NCBI RefSeq assembly: GCF_003288905.1
Contig: NZ_NHYL01000006.1
Location: 1-64,000 of the forward strand
Direction of reading: 5' to 3'
Length of the DNA: 64,000 nucleotides
Origin: Helicobacter sp. 11-8110
GTDB taxonomy: Bacteria > Campylobacterota > Campylobacteria > Campylobacterales > Helicobacteraceae
Part shown: positions 38,244 through 46,327 of the stretch, one piece after another
Numbering within the stretch: the first letter of the stretch is position 1
Layout: each line of letters begins with the position of its first letter
Notes under the pieces: generated by a model
What the model was told of the DNA's origin: nothing
Database searches by the model: none
Seen by the model: the letters and a program-made list of their open reading frames with translations, nothing else
Translations under genes and position numbers: made by a program

Positions 38244-39407
38244 TTAGGATATTTTGGCTTTTTTGCCAATGGATAAAACTAATCCAATCATAATGCTCGT
38301 TGAGAGCATAGAGCTACCTCCATAGCTTAAAAATGGGACGGCGATTCCTTTAATGGGAATTAATCCTGAAATCCCAAAAGCATTAATAAGAAAAGACAAT
38401 CCTAAGATGATTCCAACTCCAGAACAAAATAAATAATACATTGTATTTTTACAGCGGTTTGCGATTCTTAAGATACGATAAATCATTACTAGAAAAATAA
38501 GACTAATAACAAATAAACCAATAAAGCCAATTTCTTCTGTGATACCTGCTAAAATGACATCGGTATGCACTTCGCTTAAAAAACCAAGTTTAATAAGCCC
38601 ATTTCCTAATCCTTCTCCTATGATTCCACCATTAGCAATTGCATTAAGAGAATGTTGTATTTGATAGGGTTCAGGGAGATTTTCAACGCGCAGAGAATTA
38701 GCAATGGATTGTGGGAAGAAAGATAATATTAGATCTTGCGTTCCTGCCCACCACGCTTTAATACGCATAATGCGGTGCGCACTTGTAACAATCACCAAAA
38801 TAAATAAAACAGACGCAAGGGCTAAAAGATTTGCAAAAAGCTTAAAAGAAGAACCTGCAAAAATCATCATCAAAGCTAAAGTAACACCAAGAAGAACAAT
38901 TTGTCCTAGGTCATTTTGCAAAATAGCAATGAGATAAACAGCAATTAAAAATACAAAAACATAGGGTAAAAAGGTAATAAATTCTTCTTTGAGTGTTTTG
39001 GTCTCTATAAGAGAGAATTTACGCGAAAAACTCCAAGCCAAAAAGACAATAAAGCCGATTTTAAAAAATTCTACAGGCGCTAGAGAAAAAAGAGGGAATC
39101 TAATCCAGCGTTTTGCTCCACCAGCACTTGTAGCAAGACTTTCGGGGAGAAAATGCATAATAAACATTAAAAAGATTCCACCAAAAAATAAAATAAAGCC
39201 AAACTTTAAAACAAAGTTATCAGGATTGCAACGAGAAATACCCCATATTAAAAAAATCCCTAAGATTCCTGCAATAAGCTGTCTTATCATAAAATGGAAT
39301 TCGCTGTAATCATAATATAAAACAGCAAAAGAGGAAAGTGAGTAAGAAAAGATTATGCTAATAGTAATGAGGCTTATGCTTAAAAAAAAGAGTGGCTTAT
39401 CAACCAT
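38244..39407 (-). CDS. ftsW: FtsW/RodA-type peptidoglycan glycosyltransferase
   Basis: 387 residues from the ATG at 39407, which overlaps the MetF-family stop by 8 bases; an ATG 12 codons upstream lies inside that gene. About ten membrane helices, with the SEDS features GGAKRWI, LQNDLGQ (the D needed for catalysis) and a C-terminal SYGGSSML. FtsW polymerises septal glycan with PBP3; RodA is the alternative, with FtsW favoured by the GGAKRWI/SYGGSS context. Confidence 0.85.
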   Translation of the reverse strand: MVDKPLFFLSISLITISIIFSYSLSSFAVLYYDYSEFHFMIRQLIAGILGIFLIWGISRCNPDNFVLKFGFILFFGGIFLMFIMHFLPESLATSAGGAKRWIRFPLFSLAPVEFFKIGFIVFLAWSFSRKFSLIETKTLKEEFITFLPYVFVFLIAVYLIAILQNDLGQIVLLGVTLALMMIFAGSSFKLFANLLALASVLFILVIVTSAHRIMRIKAWWAGTQDLILSFFPQSIANSLRVENLPEPYQIQHSLNAIANGGIIGEGLGNGLIKLGFLSEVHTDVILAGITEEIGFIGLFVISLIFLVMIYRILRIANRCKNTMYYLFCSGVGIILGLSFLINAFGISGLIPIKGIAVPFLSYGGSSMLSTSIMIGLVLSIGKKAKIS

Positions 39408-40308
39408 TGAGAATTTTTCCGATAATATCTGCTTTATTGGCACTCATAAGATGAATTTTGTGGTGGATTTTGCAAAGATGATTAAAAAGTTCTTGGCTTT
39501 TTTGTAGTCCCACTTCAAATTCTATTCCTTTTTGAAAAGCTTTTTCCATGGATTTTAAATAATCTTGTGGAACAAAAACACCCGGTAGTTTATTGTGTAA
39601 AAAAAGAGCGGTTTTATAAGAAGTAATAGGAAAGAATCCAAACATTAATATACAATGTGTGTTGTATTCTTGATTGATTTGGTTTATCCATTGGAGTAGC
39701 TCTTCTGCGATTTCAAGATCATAAATGGGTTGTGTAAAAATTGCTAAAGCACCATTTTGAATCTTTTCTTGCATTTTTTTATAGAGATTTTGTTTTTTAT
39801 TAGCATAAGAATTTAGCACACTAAAGGGGTAAAAAGGTTTAAAATCGCCTTGTATTTGGTTGTTATTAATGTCTTTTGCGGTATTTAATTGACAGATGGT
39901 TTTAAGTAAAACATTGCTATTACCCTCAAAGATGCTTTTAGCTTGTGGCTGATTGCCATGTCTCATAGGATCACCGGTGAGTGCTAGGATTAATCGTAAA
40001 TCAAGGCTGTTCATACCGATTAACTCGCTTTGGAGTGCTAGAGTGTTTCTATCTCTCATTGACATTGTTGTGATGCTTGGAATCTTAAAGGTATTTTGGA
40101 GTTTTAGACTTGCTAAAATCGCATTGTGTTTGAGTTTTGCAAGGGGAGAATCAGTGCAAACAAAGGCATTAATTTTGCTGGGGAGATTCTCTTTTTTTAT
40201 TGTCTCAAAAAGCGCTTCTAGGGTAAAACTAGCTGGTGATGAAAATTCATATGTGAAGCATTTCTCATCGCTTCTTAGGGTTTTAATAAAAGTTTCAATC
40301 ATATTCAT
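39400..40308 (-). CDS. Methylenetetrahydrofolate reductase family protein
   Basis: 302 residues, TIM-barrel flavoprotein family. YEFSSP near the start (the glutamate corresponds to catalytic Glu28 of E. coli MetF), ALTGDP in the folate site, and IFTQPIYD in place of the usual ITQFFFD. Somewhat diverged from canonical MetF, so it may be a second MetF-like protein of Campylobacterota rather than the main methionine enzyme. Confidence 0.72.
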   Translation of the reverse strand: MNMIETFIKTLRSDEKCFTYEFSSPASFTLEALFETIKKENLPSKINAFVCTDSPLAKLKHNAILASLKLQNTFKIPSITTMSMRDRNTLALQSELIGMNSLDLRLILALTGDPMRHGNQPQAKSIFEGNSNVLLKTICQLNTAKDINNNQIQGDFKPFYPFSVLNSYANKKQNLYKKMQEKIQNGALAIFTQPIYDLEIAEELLQWINQINQEYNTHCILMFGFFPITSYKTALFLHNKLPGVFVPQDYLKSMEKAFQKGIEFEVGLQKSQELFNHLCKIHHKIHLMSANKADIIGKILNG

Positions 40309-40319
40309 TCACTAATAGC

Positions 40320-40343
40320 AAAAGCCTTGAAATTAAGGCTTTT
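40320..40343 (-). terminator. Intrinsic terminator after the periplasmic coiled-coil gene
   Basis: Perfect 9-bp stem AAAAGCCTT / AAGGCTTTT with a 6-base loop at the stop codon of the preceding minus-strand gene. Confidence 0.6.
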
Positions 40344-40767
40344 ATTGAATCCCAAGAATTTTGTTAATTGTTGTGTTCATCTTGGTCTCAAGATTATATC
40401 GCACATTATGCTCTTCGTGTTTGTTTTGCTGAATCTGCGCTTCTTTTTTGGCAATAGAGTGATAAAGATTTTGGATTTTGGCTTGATCTTTTTGAATCCT
40501 TGCTTCTTCTAAATCAAGCAAAAGCAAATCTTTTTCTAAGTGTAATTTATCATTAGTATTGCGATATTTTTCGGTTTGTTTGCGAAGATCTTGATGAAAT
40601 TGGTATTGAATATTACGAATTTCTCTTTTTTGACTAAAGCTTGAATTGTGATAAAGTGTTTTGGTGATACCTTTTGGTGTTTTTAGTGTTTCTTTTGGTG
40701 GAAGTGCATAAACAAGAGAGGCAGTAAGCATTAAATGGGAAATAAAAAATAAAAAAATCTTTTGCAT
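40342..40767 (-). CDS. Periplasmic coiled-coil protein
   Basis: 141 residues with a signal peptide (cleavage near VYA, about residue 21). The mature part is almost entirely charged helix (about 45-130), similar in size and layout to Spy/CpxP-type periplasmic chaperones, though no LTxxQ motif is visible. Function unknown. Divergent from the permease gene. Confidence 0.65.
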   Translation of the reverse strand: MQKIFLFFISHLMLTASLVYALPPKETLKTPKGITKTLYHNSSFSQKREIRNIQYQFHQDLRKQTEKYRNTNDKLHLEKDLLLLDLEEARIQKDQAKIQNLYHSIAKKEAQIQQNKHEEHNVRYNLETKMNTTINKILGIQ

Positions 40768-40836
40768 ATAGCAACCCTCTTTTATAAAATTAATCTGAAT
40801 TATAACATATTTGCATTGTTTTGAAATTGAATTTGC

Positions 40837-40842
40837 TATAAT
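40837..40842 (+). promoter_or_regulatory. Predicted -10 box of the permease operon
   Basis: TATAAT preceded by TTGC, 33 bases ahead of the ATG at 40875. Confidence 0.45.
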
Positions 40843-40874
40843 CCTGTGGTAAATTTAATTTTATAGGTTGGTGA

Positions 40875-42119
40875 ATGTTTGGAATTGGAAAAAAACCTAG
40901 CGTGTTAGGTGGAACAATGATTATTGCAGGGACGGCAATTGGAGCTGGAATGTTAGCTTTGCCAACAATCTCTGCTGGAATGTGGATTTGGTGGTCTTTG
41001 GGGCTTATGGTGATTACTTGGCTTATGATGTTGCTTTCTTCTCAAGCCATTTTGGAAGTTAATCTCAATTATAATCCTGGTGCAAGTTTTCATACACTTG
41101 TGCATGATAATTTAGGGAAATTTTGGAATCTTGTAAATGGTTTGAGTGTAGCCTTTGTTTTATATATTTTACTCTATGCTTATGTTAGTGGTGGAGGTTC
41201 TATGGTAGTGCATACTTCTGTGGCATTGTTTGGATATGAGCCTCCCAAGTTTTTATCAGGATTGCTATTTGCAATTTTATTGAGTGGCTGTGTGTGGTGG
41301 AGCACTTATGCAGTTGATCGATTTTCAGTAGTGATGATTGGGGGTATGGTTATTACTTTTATTTTTGCGATGAGTGGAATGCTTGGGGAGGTTAAAACTT
41401 CTTTGCTTTTGGATTTGCAAAATGATGGAAGTAGTTATGGGATTTTTGTATTTGTGGCAGTTTCAACTTATTTAACTTCTTTTTGCTTCCATGCTTCGGT
41501 GCCAAGTTTGGTAAAATATTTTGGTAAAGACCCTGTTTCTATTAACAAATGCCTTATTTATGGGACATTGATTGCGCTTTTAGCCTATGTGATATGGATT
41601 GTTGCGTGTGATGGAAATATTATGCGAAGTGATTTTAAAGAAGTTATTGCAGCAGGTGGGAATGTTAGTCATCTTATTGAAGCAGCAAGTAGTAATCTTA
41701 ATGGTAGTTTTTTATTAAGAATGCTTGATGCTTTTGCATTTTTAGCAGTAGCCACTTCATTTTTAGGGGCAGGACTTGGATTGTTTGATTATATGGCAGA
41801 TTTGTGTGGATTTAATGATAGCAGAATAGGACGAACAAAAACAATGCTTGTTACTTTTGCACCACCTATTATTGCAGGAATGATTTATCCTGATGGATTT
41901 TTGCTTGCAATTGGTTGGGCAGGACTTGCTGCGACAATTTGGTCGGTGGTGATTCCTGCTTTACTCCTTAGAGCTTCGAGAAAAAGGATAGAAAATCAAG
42001 AAGTTAATTATCAAGTTAAAGGTGGTAATTTGACTATTTATGCACTTTTGATTTTTGGCTGTGTGGTAGGAATCTGCCATATTTTATTTGTGTTTAATGT
42101 TTTGCCAATGTATAAATAA
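40875..42119 (+). CDS. Aromatic amino acid permease (HAAAP family)
   Basis: 414 residues, eleven membrane helices. The first helix carries GGTMIIAGTAIGAGMLALP, diagnostic (in its GTAIGAGMLALP core) for the TyrP/Mtr/TnaB tyrosine/tryptophan H+ symporters. Which amino acid it takes up cannot be decided. Stop overlaps the next gene as TAATG. Confidence 0.87.
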   Translation: MFGIGKKPSVLGGTMIIAGTAIGAGMLALPTISAGMWIWWSLGLMVITWLMMLLSSQAILEVNLNYNPGASFHTLVHDNLGKFWNLVNGLSVAFVLYILLYAYVSGGGSMVVHTSVALFGYEPPKFLSGLLFAILLSGCVWWSTYAVDRFSVVMIGGMVITFIFAMSGMLGEVKTSLLLDLQNDGSSYGIFVFVAVSTYLTSFCFHASVPSLVKYFGKDPVSINKCLIYGTLIALLAYVIWIVACDGNIMRSDFKEVIAAGGNVSHLIEAASSNLNGSFLLRMLDAFAFLAVATSFLGAGLGLFDYMADLCGFNDSRIGRTKTMLVTFAPPIIAGMIYPDGFLLAIGWAGLAATIWSVVIPALLLRASRKRIENQEVNYQVKGGNLTIYALLIFGCVVGICHILFVFNVLPMYK

Positions 42120-43747
42120 TGCTAAAAGAATTATTGCAAATTTTTCAATACCTTCAAAAATTCCATAAAGATAATCTTGAGGTTTTAAGAATCATCTTGG
42201 AATTTTTGTTGATCTCCAAAGATAAAAAATTCCTAAAGGGATTGATAGAGGGGGATAAAGAGCAAATTGACGAGAATCTTTCTGAAAATTTAAGGGGTTA
42301 TGGGCTAGAAGCCTTTAGTGCAAATCCAAAGATTAATCGCAAAAAAATTTTAAAAGTATTATTAGATTATGAAATTACTCCAAAAGATTTGGAGAATTTT
42401 ATTCAAGCTATTGTGATGCATAAGACAATTTTGGGGCTTTATGAATACGCTACTCCTATTGAAGTGAATCTCTTGGTTTGTAAGTTTTTGGATATTAAGA
42501 GTAATGAGAGCCTTTATAATCCCTGTTGTGGTTTAGGGAGTTTGCTATTTGGCGTGAGTGAGAGGAATTTTGATTATTATGGAGAGGATATTCAGCCAAA
42601 GATTCTTTATCTAGCTAAGATTTTATCGCTTTTTATAGGGTTTAAGCGGAGTTATTTGGAAGTGGCAGATATTTTTAAAGAATCTGCCTTTGGGGATTTG
42701 GTAGCAAACAAAGCTTTTTGTTATTTTCCCTTGGAGATGCCTTTAAATCTATGGAGTTTTAAAGATGATGATTTGGAGCCTTTTATTAAGAGTATCCCTG
42801 AGATTCCTTTTTTGGCTTATACGCTAAGGCATTTTAAGCAAAAAGGAGTTTTTATTGTTCGCTCTTTATTGTTGTATAAGGCTTATGGTAAGCGTTTAAG
42901 AAAGTTTTTAAGAGAAAAAAGGCTACTTGAGGGGGTGGTGGAGTTTCCTAAAAATATTTTTCCACACCAAATTGAAGAATTTTCATTGCTTATTTTATCA
43001 AAACAAGAGAACAAGAAAGTCTTTTTTGTTGATGCTCAAAAGTTCTATCTCAAAGAGGGCAAGTATAATAGGCTAACTAATATTGATAGGATTTATGATA
43101 AATATCTTAGCAAGCAAGATTCTGATATTTCTAGGTTGGTTGATTATGAATCTCTTGATGATGGGAACTTTAAAGCCTCCTATTACACGCAAAAAAAAGA
43201 TGTTTGCGATTCTGCGTTGCTTAGTGAATTTTTGGAGTGTATTTATAGAGGGCAGAGGGTTGAAGCAAAAAAAGATGGGGTTTTGGTGGATTGCTATAAT
43301 GCGGGAATTAAGGATTTTGAAGAATATGGCTTTAGTGAGAGATTTTTGGAATTTTCTCCCAAAAGCGATCAGAAGCGAATCGAAAAACTTAGAATTCAAG
43401 CTTATGATATTTTGCTCTCTATACGAGGAGTTTCACCCAAAGTAGCAATTATTGGAGAAAGAATAGGAGAGAAAAGGATTTTGCCTAATGCAGGAATCTT
43501 GGTTTTGCGTCCCAAAAGCAGAGAGATTGCAGAGGCTTTGTATGTATATTTTTTATCTCCAAAAGGATTTTTGGCGCTAAGTGAGATTTATCAAAAAAAT
43601 CAAGATCGCATTGGAGAAGAGCAAATAATGAATCTTTTATTGCCAAGTGGTTTTTTGGAATATCAAAAGTGCTTTGATTTATTGCTAAAAGAGGGTGAGC
43701 AAATTAAAGAGCACCAAAGAGCAATAAAGACATTGCTTGATTTTTAA
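42119..43747 (+). CDS. HsdM/HsdS-like fusion with degenerate catalytic motif
   Basis: 542 residues. Residues about 80-330 look like an N-6 adenine methylase: SAM motif I LYNPCCGLGSLL (132-143) and the expected following strands. Where motif IV (NPPF/Y) belongs, the sequence reads NKAF (197-200), so base methylation is unlikely. The last ~170 residues resemble an HsdS target-recognition half (YDILLSIRGVSPKVAII, then a helical spacer). Coupled to an amino acid permease rather than to hsdR. Either a protein that binds DNA/SAM without methylating, or a decayed enzyme kept open. Confidence 0.6.
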   Translation: MLKELLQIFQYLQKFHKDNLEVLRIILEFLLISKDKKFLKGLIEGDKEQIDENLSENLRGYGLEAFSANPKINRKKILKVLLDYEITPKDLENFIQAIVMHKTILGLYEYATPIEVNLLVCKFLDIKSNESLYNPCCGLGSLLFGVSERNFDYYGEDIQPKILYLAKILSLFIGFKRSYLEVADIFKESAFGDLVANKAFCYFPLEMPLNLWSFKDDDLEPFIKSIPEIPFLAYTLRHFKQKGVFIVRSLLLYKAYGKRLRKFLREKRLLEGVVEFPKNIFPHQIEEFSLLILSKQENKKVFFVDAQKFYLKEGKYNRLTNIDRIYDKYLSKQDSDISRLVDYESLDDGNFKASYYTQKKDVCDSALLSEFLECIYRGQRVEAKKDGVLVDCYNAGIKDFEEYGFSERFLEFSPKSDQKRIEKLRIQAYDILLSIRGVSPKVAIIGERIGEKRILPNAGILVLRPKSREIAEALYVYFLSPKGFLALSEIYQKNQDRIGEEQIMNLLLPSGFLEYQKCFDLLLKEGEQIKEHQRAIKTLLDF

Positions 43748-43779
43748 AAAACAAATGGAATTAACTTAAAAAAAAAGAA

Positions 43780-43803
43780 TCACAAGATTATGGAATCTTG
43801 TGA
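43780..43803 (-). terminator. Intrinsic terminator after feoB
   Basis: Perfect 10-bp stem TCACAAGATT / AATCTTGTGA with a 4-base loop beginning one base after the feoB stop and followed on the minus strand by a run of nine T. It also separates feoB from the converging HsdM/S-like gene. Confidence 0.85.
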
Positions 43804-43804
43804 A

Positions 43805-45922
43805 TTATATTAAAAAACTAGCAATTAATGCACCAATATAAGAGACAATATAGGCAGTAATAGTTGTTAATAAAAAGAGATAAACAATATATTTAAATCC
43901 GCCTGCTTCCTTTCCAAAAACCACACTTGCAGCAAGGCAAGGATTATAAATCATAATAAATAAAATATAAGCAATAGCAACTTTTAAAGGAATGACTGCT
44001 TTGATAGTTTCCATTAAAGTAACGCTACTTTCATCAACTTCTGCACCTAAGGAATATAAAACTCCCATAGTGGAAATGATAACTTCTTTAGCCGCAAGTC
44101 CGCTAAGCAAAGCAACACTCATTTTCCAATCAAATCCTAGAGGCGCAAAGATTGGTTCAATGAGTTGTCCGGTTTTGCCTAAATAACTATTTTCAATAAG
44201 CTGTTCTTGCAAGGTAAATTCTAAAGCCTCTTTTTCTTCTTGAGTATTAGCTTGTTCTATTTTTTGAGCATAGATAGCTTGGGTGTCTTCTTGGAGTGGG
44301 AAAGTGCTAGCAAACCAAATAAGAATCGTGGCTGCTAAAATGAAAGTTCCTGCTTTTTTGAGATACATTTTTGCTTTGTTATAGACAGAAAACCATACAA
44401 GATTCCAGTTTGGGATTCGATATTTTGGCATTTCCATTACAAAGGGTTCATCGGGTCCTTTAAAGACGCTAAGGCGTAAGATTTTTGCCATAATTAATCC
44501 AAATAAAGCCCCTAAAATGTAGATTCCAAAGAGCCAATTTCCTGCTTGTTCTGCGGGGAAAAATGCCCCTACAAAAAGCACATAAACAGGTAATCTAGCA
44601 CCACAACTCATAAAATTGACAATAAAAAGAGTGAGTAATCTATCTTTGCGGCTTTTGAGTGTTCTTGTAGCCATAAAAGCAGGCACCGAACAACCAAAGC
44701 CTGTAACAAGCGGTATAAAGCTTTTTCCGTGTAAGCCAAATTTGTGGAAGAATCCATCAAGTAAAAAAGCGACACGAGACATATAGCCTGTTGTCTCTAA
44801 AAGGGCGATTCCAAAAAATAAAATGATAATGTTAGGCAAAAATAAGATAACTGCACCCACTCCGCCTATAACTCCATCAGCCAATAAAGAAGCAATGTGT
44901 TCATTAGCAATATTTTCTTTAATGCTATCGCCAATTCCAATAAAGAAGGATTCGATATAATCCATAGGAATTGCACCTAGCGTAAAGGTGAGCTGAAAAA
45001 GTAGCCACATAAGAGCCAAAAATATAGGGATTCCAGCGTATTTATTGATAAGAATTTTGTCAATTTTTTTGGTGTAGTTTGGCAGAATTTTGTTTTCGTA
45101 TTTAAGCGTTTCGGTTACTAAGCCATTTACAAAAGCATTTAAATCATCAATAAAAATATCGCTACTTGATTTGGTATTGTAGATAATATAGAGATTATTA
45201 AGAGATTCTTGTAGAAGTGGAGAGATTTCCATCCAAATGGGTTTTTCGTGCAAGAATTTAAAGAGTTTTTCATCTTGCTTGAGAAGCAAAATGGCAATTT
45301 GTCGATTAGTGAGATTTAGTGATTGAATATTTCTATCATTTTTGCTATTTAAAAATTCTTCAAGCCTAAGAATCTCAGTTTCAATTTCATTGCTATATAC
45401 GCGTTTGTTTGATGAAGTGTTTTGCGTGTGTGTTTGAAGTGCCAAAAAGAGAAGTAATCTAAGATTTTCTTTGGTCTTAGCAGAGATTTTTAGGCAAGGG
45501 ATTCCTAAGAGATTGCCAAGTTCTTTATGATTGATTTGCACCCCTTCTTTTTCCGCTTCATCGCTCATATTAAGTGCTAGAATCATTTTCTTTTGGAGTT
45601 CTAGTAGCTGTGTGGTGAGTAGTAGATTGCGTTCAAGATTGGTTGAATCAACTACATTGACAATCAAATCATATTCTCCATTGTCAATAAAGTCTTTAGT
45701 GATTTTTTCTTCTTCGGAATAACCATAAAGCGAATAAGTCCCAGGTAAATCGATGATTTCTAATTCATAGTCTTTGTAAGTGGTTTTGGCGTGAGCTTTT
45801 TCTATGGTTACGCCTGTGAAATTTCCAACTTTCATATTTGAGTGGCACAGGGCATTGATTAATAAGCTTTTGCCGACATTGGGCTGCCCTACAAGAGCGA
45901 TTTTGATACTTTTTTTATCCAT
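43805..45922 (-). CDS. feoB: Ferrous iron transporter FeoB
   Basis: 705 residues. N-terminal G domain: G1 GQPNVGKS, switch region with T in GNFTGVT, DLPGTYSL (G3), LNMSDE (G4). Membrane domain from about 280 with two Gate repeats (GFGCSVPA, CGARLPVY). Main Fe(II) uptake system of Helicobacter. Overlaps feoA by 8 bases. Confidence 0.96.
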   Translation of the reverse strand: MDKKSIKIALVGQPNVGKSLLINALCHSNMKVGNFTGVTIEKAHAKTTYKDYELEIIDLPGTYSLYGYSEEEKITKDFIDNGEYDLIVNVVDSTNLERNLLLTTQLLELQKKMILALNMSDEAEKEGVQINHKELGNLLGIPCLKISAKTKENLRLLLFLALQTHTQNTSSNKRVYSNEIETEILRLEEFLNSKNDRNIQSLNLTNRQIAILLLKQDEKLFKFLHEKPIWMEISPLLQESLNNLYIIYNTKSSSDIFIDDLNAFVNGLVTETLKYENKILPNYTKKIDKILINKYAGIPIFLALMWLLFQLTFTLGAIPMDYIESFFIGIGDSIKENIANEHIASLLADGVIGGVGAVILFLPNIIILFFGIALLETTGYMSRVAFLLDGFFHKFGLHGKSFIPLVTGFGCSVPAFMATRTLKSRKDRLLTLFIVNFMSCGARLPVYVLFVGAFFPAEQAGNWLFGIYILGALFGLIMAKILRLSVFKGPDEPFVMEMPKYRIPNWNLVWFSVYNKAKMYLKKAGTFILAATILIWFASTFPLQEDTQAIYAQKIEQANTQEEKEALEFTLQEQLIENSYLGKTGQLIEPIFAPLGFDWKMSVALLSGLAAKEVIISTMGVLYSLGAEVDESSVTLMETIKAVIPLKVAIAYILFIMIYNPCLAASVVFGKEAGGFKYIVYLFLLTTITAYIVSYIGALIASFLI

Positions 45923-46145
45923 TGATATTTCCTACTTTGATTGCTTTTGCTTCTTCTGCGCGCAAGATAATGCAGCTTCTATCAAGCTCTACTAGGATTG
46001 TAGAGCCACCTAATGAAGTTTCTAGTTTTTTGATTTTTTTGGATTTACAAATACCAAGACTGAAAAATCTATCTTTAAGCTGTGCATCAACATCTAATTC
46101 TGTGATGATTGCACTTTCACCATCTTTTAAATCTTCAATTGTCAT
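45915..46145 (-). CDS. feoA: Ferrous iron transport protein FeoA
   Basis: 76 residues, SH3-like fold: LKDGESAIITELD start, SLGICKSKKI, and a C-terminal strand ILRAEEAKAI. Small cytoplasmic partner of FeoB. SD AAGGGA. Preceded by a Fur-type site. Confidence 0.9.
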   Translation of the reverse strand: MTIEDLKDGESAIITELDVDAQLKDRFFSLGICKSKKIKKLETSLGGSTILVELDRSCIILRAEEAKAIKVGNING

Positions 46146-46189
46146 AAGATGTCCCTTAAGAATTAGTTTAATTTGTATTGTAGTCTTAA

Positions 46190-46230
46190 TACTCTTAGAG
46201 TAATATTAATATTGATTATCATTTATAATA
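46190..46230 (-). promoter_or_regulatory. Fur-type operator and palindrome upstream of feoA
   Basis: On the minus strand AATGATAATCAATATTAAT (about 46207-46225) closely follows the 7-1-7 Fur consensus. Next to it is a perfect palindrome TACTCTTAGAGTA (46190-46202). Iron repression of feoAB is expected from the family; whether the palindrome is a separate site is unknown. Confidence 0.6.
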
Positions 46231-46327
46231 GAGTGAGTAAAGATTTTATAAAAGCAAAAAAGTTAGGGTAGAATAGGGTAAAGGGTGGATTTGTAAGTGT
46301 GAAACTTTTGGAATCTGTCTTTTGTGG

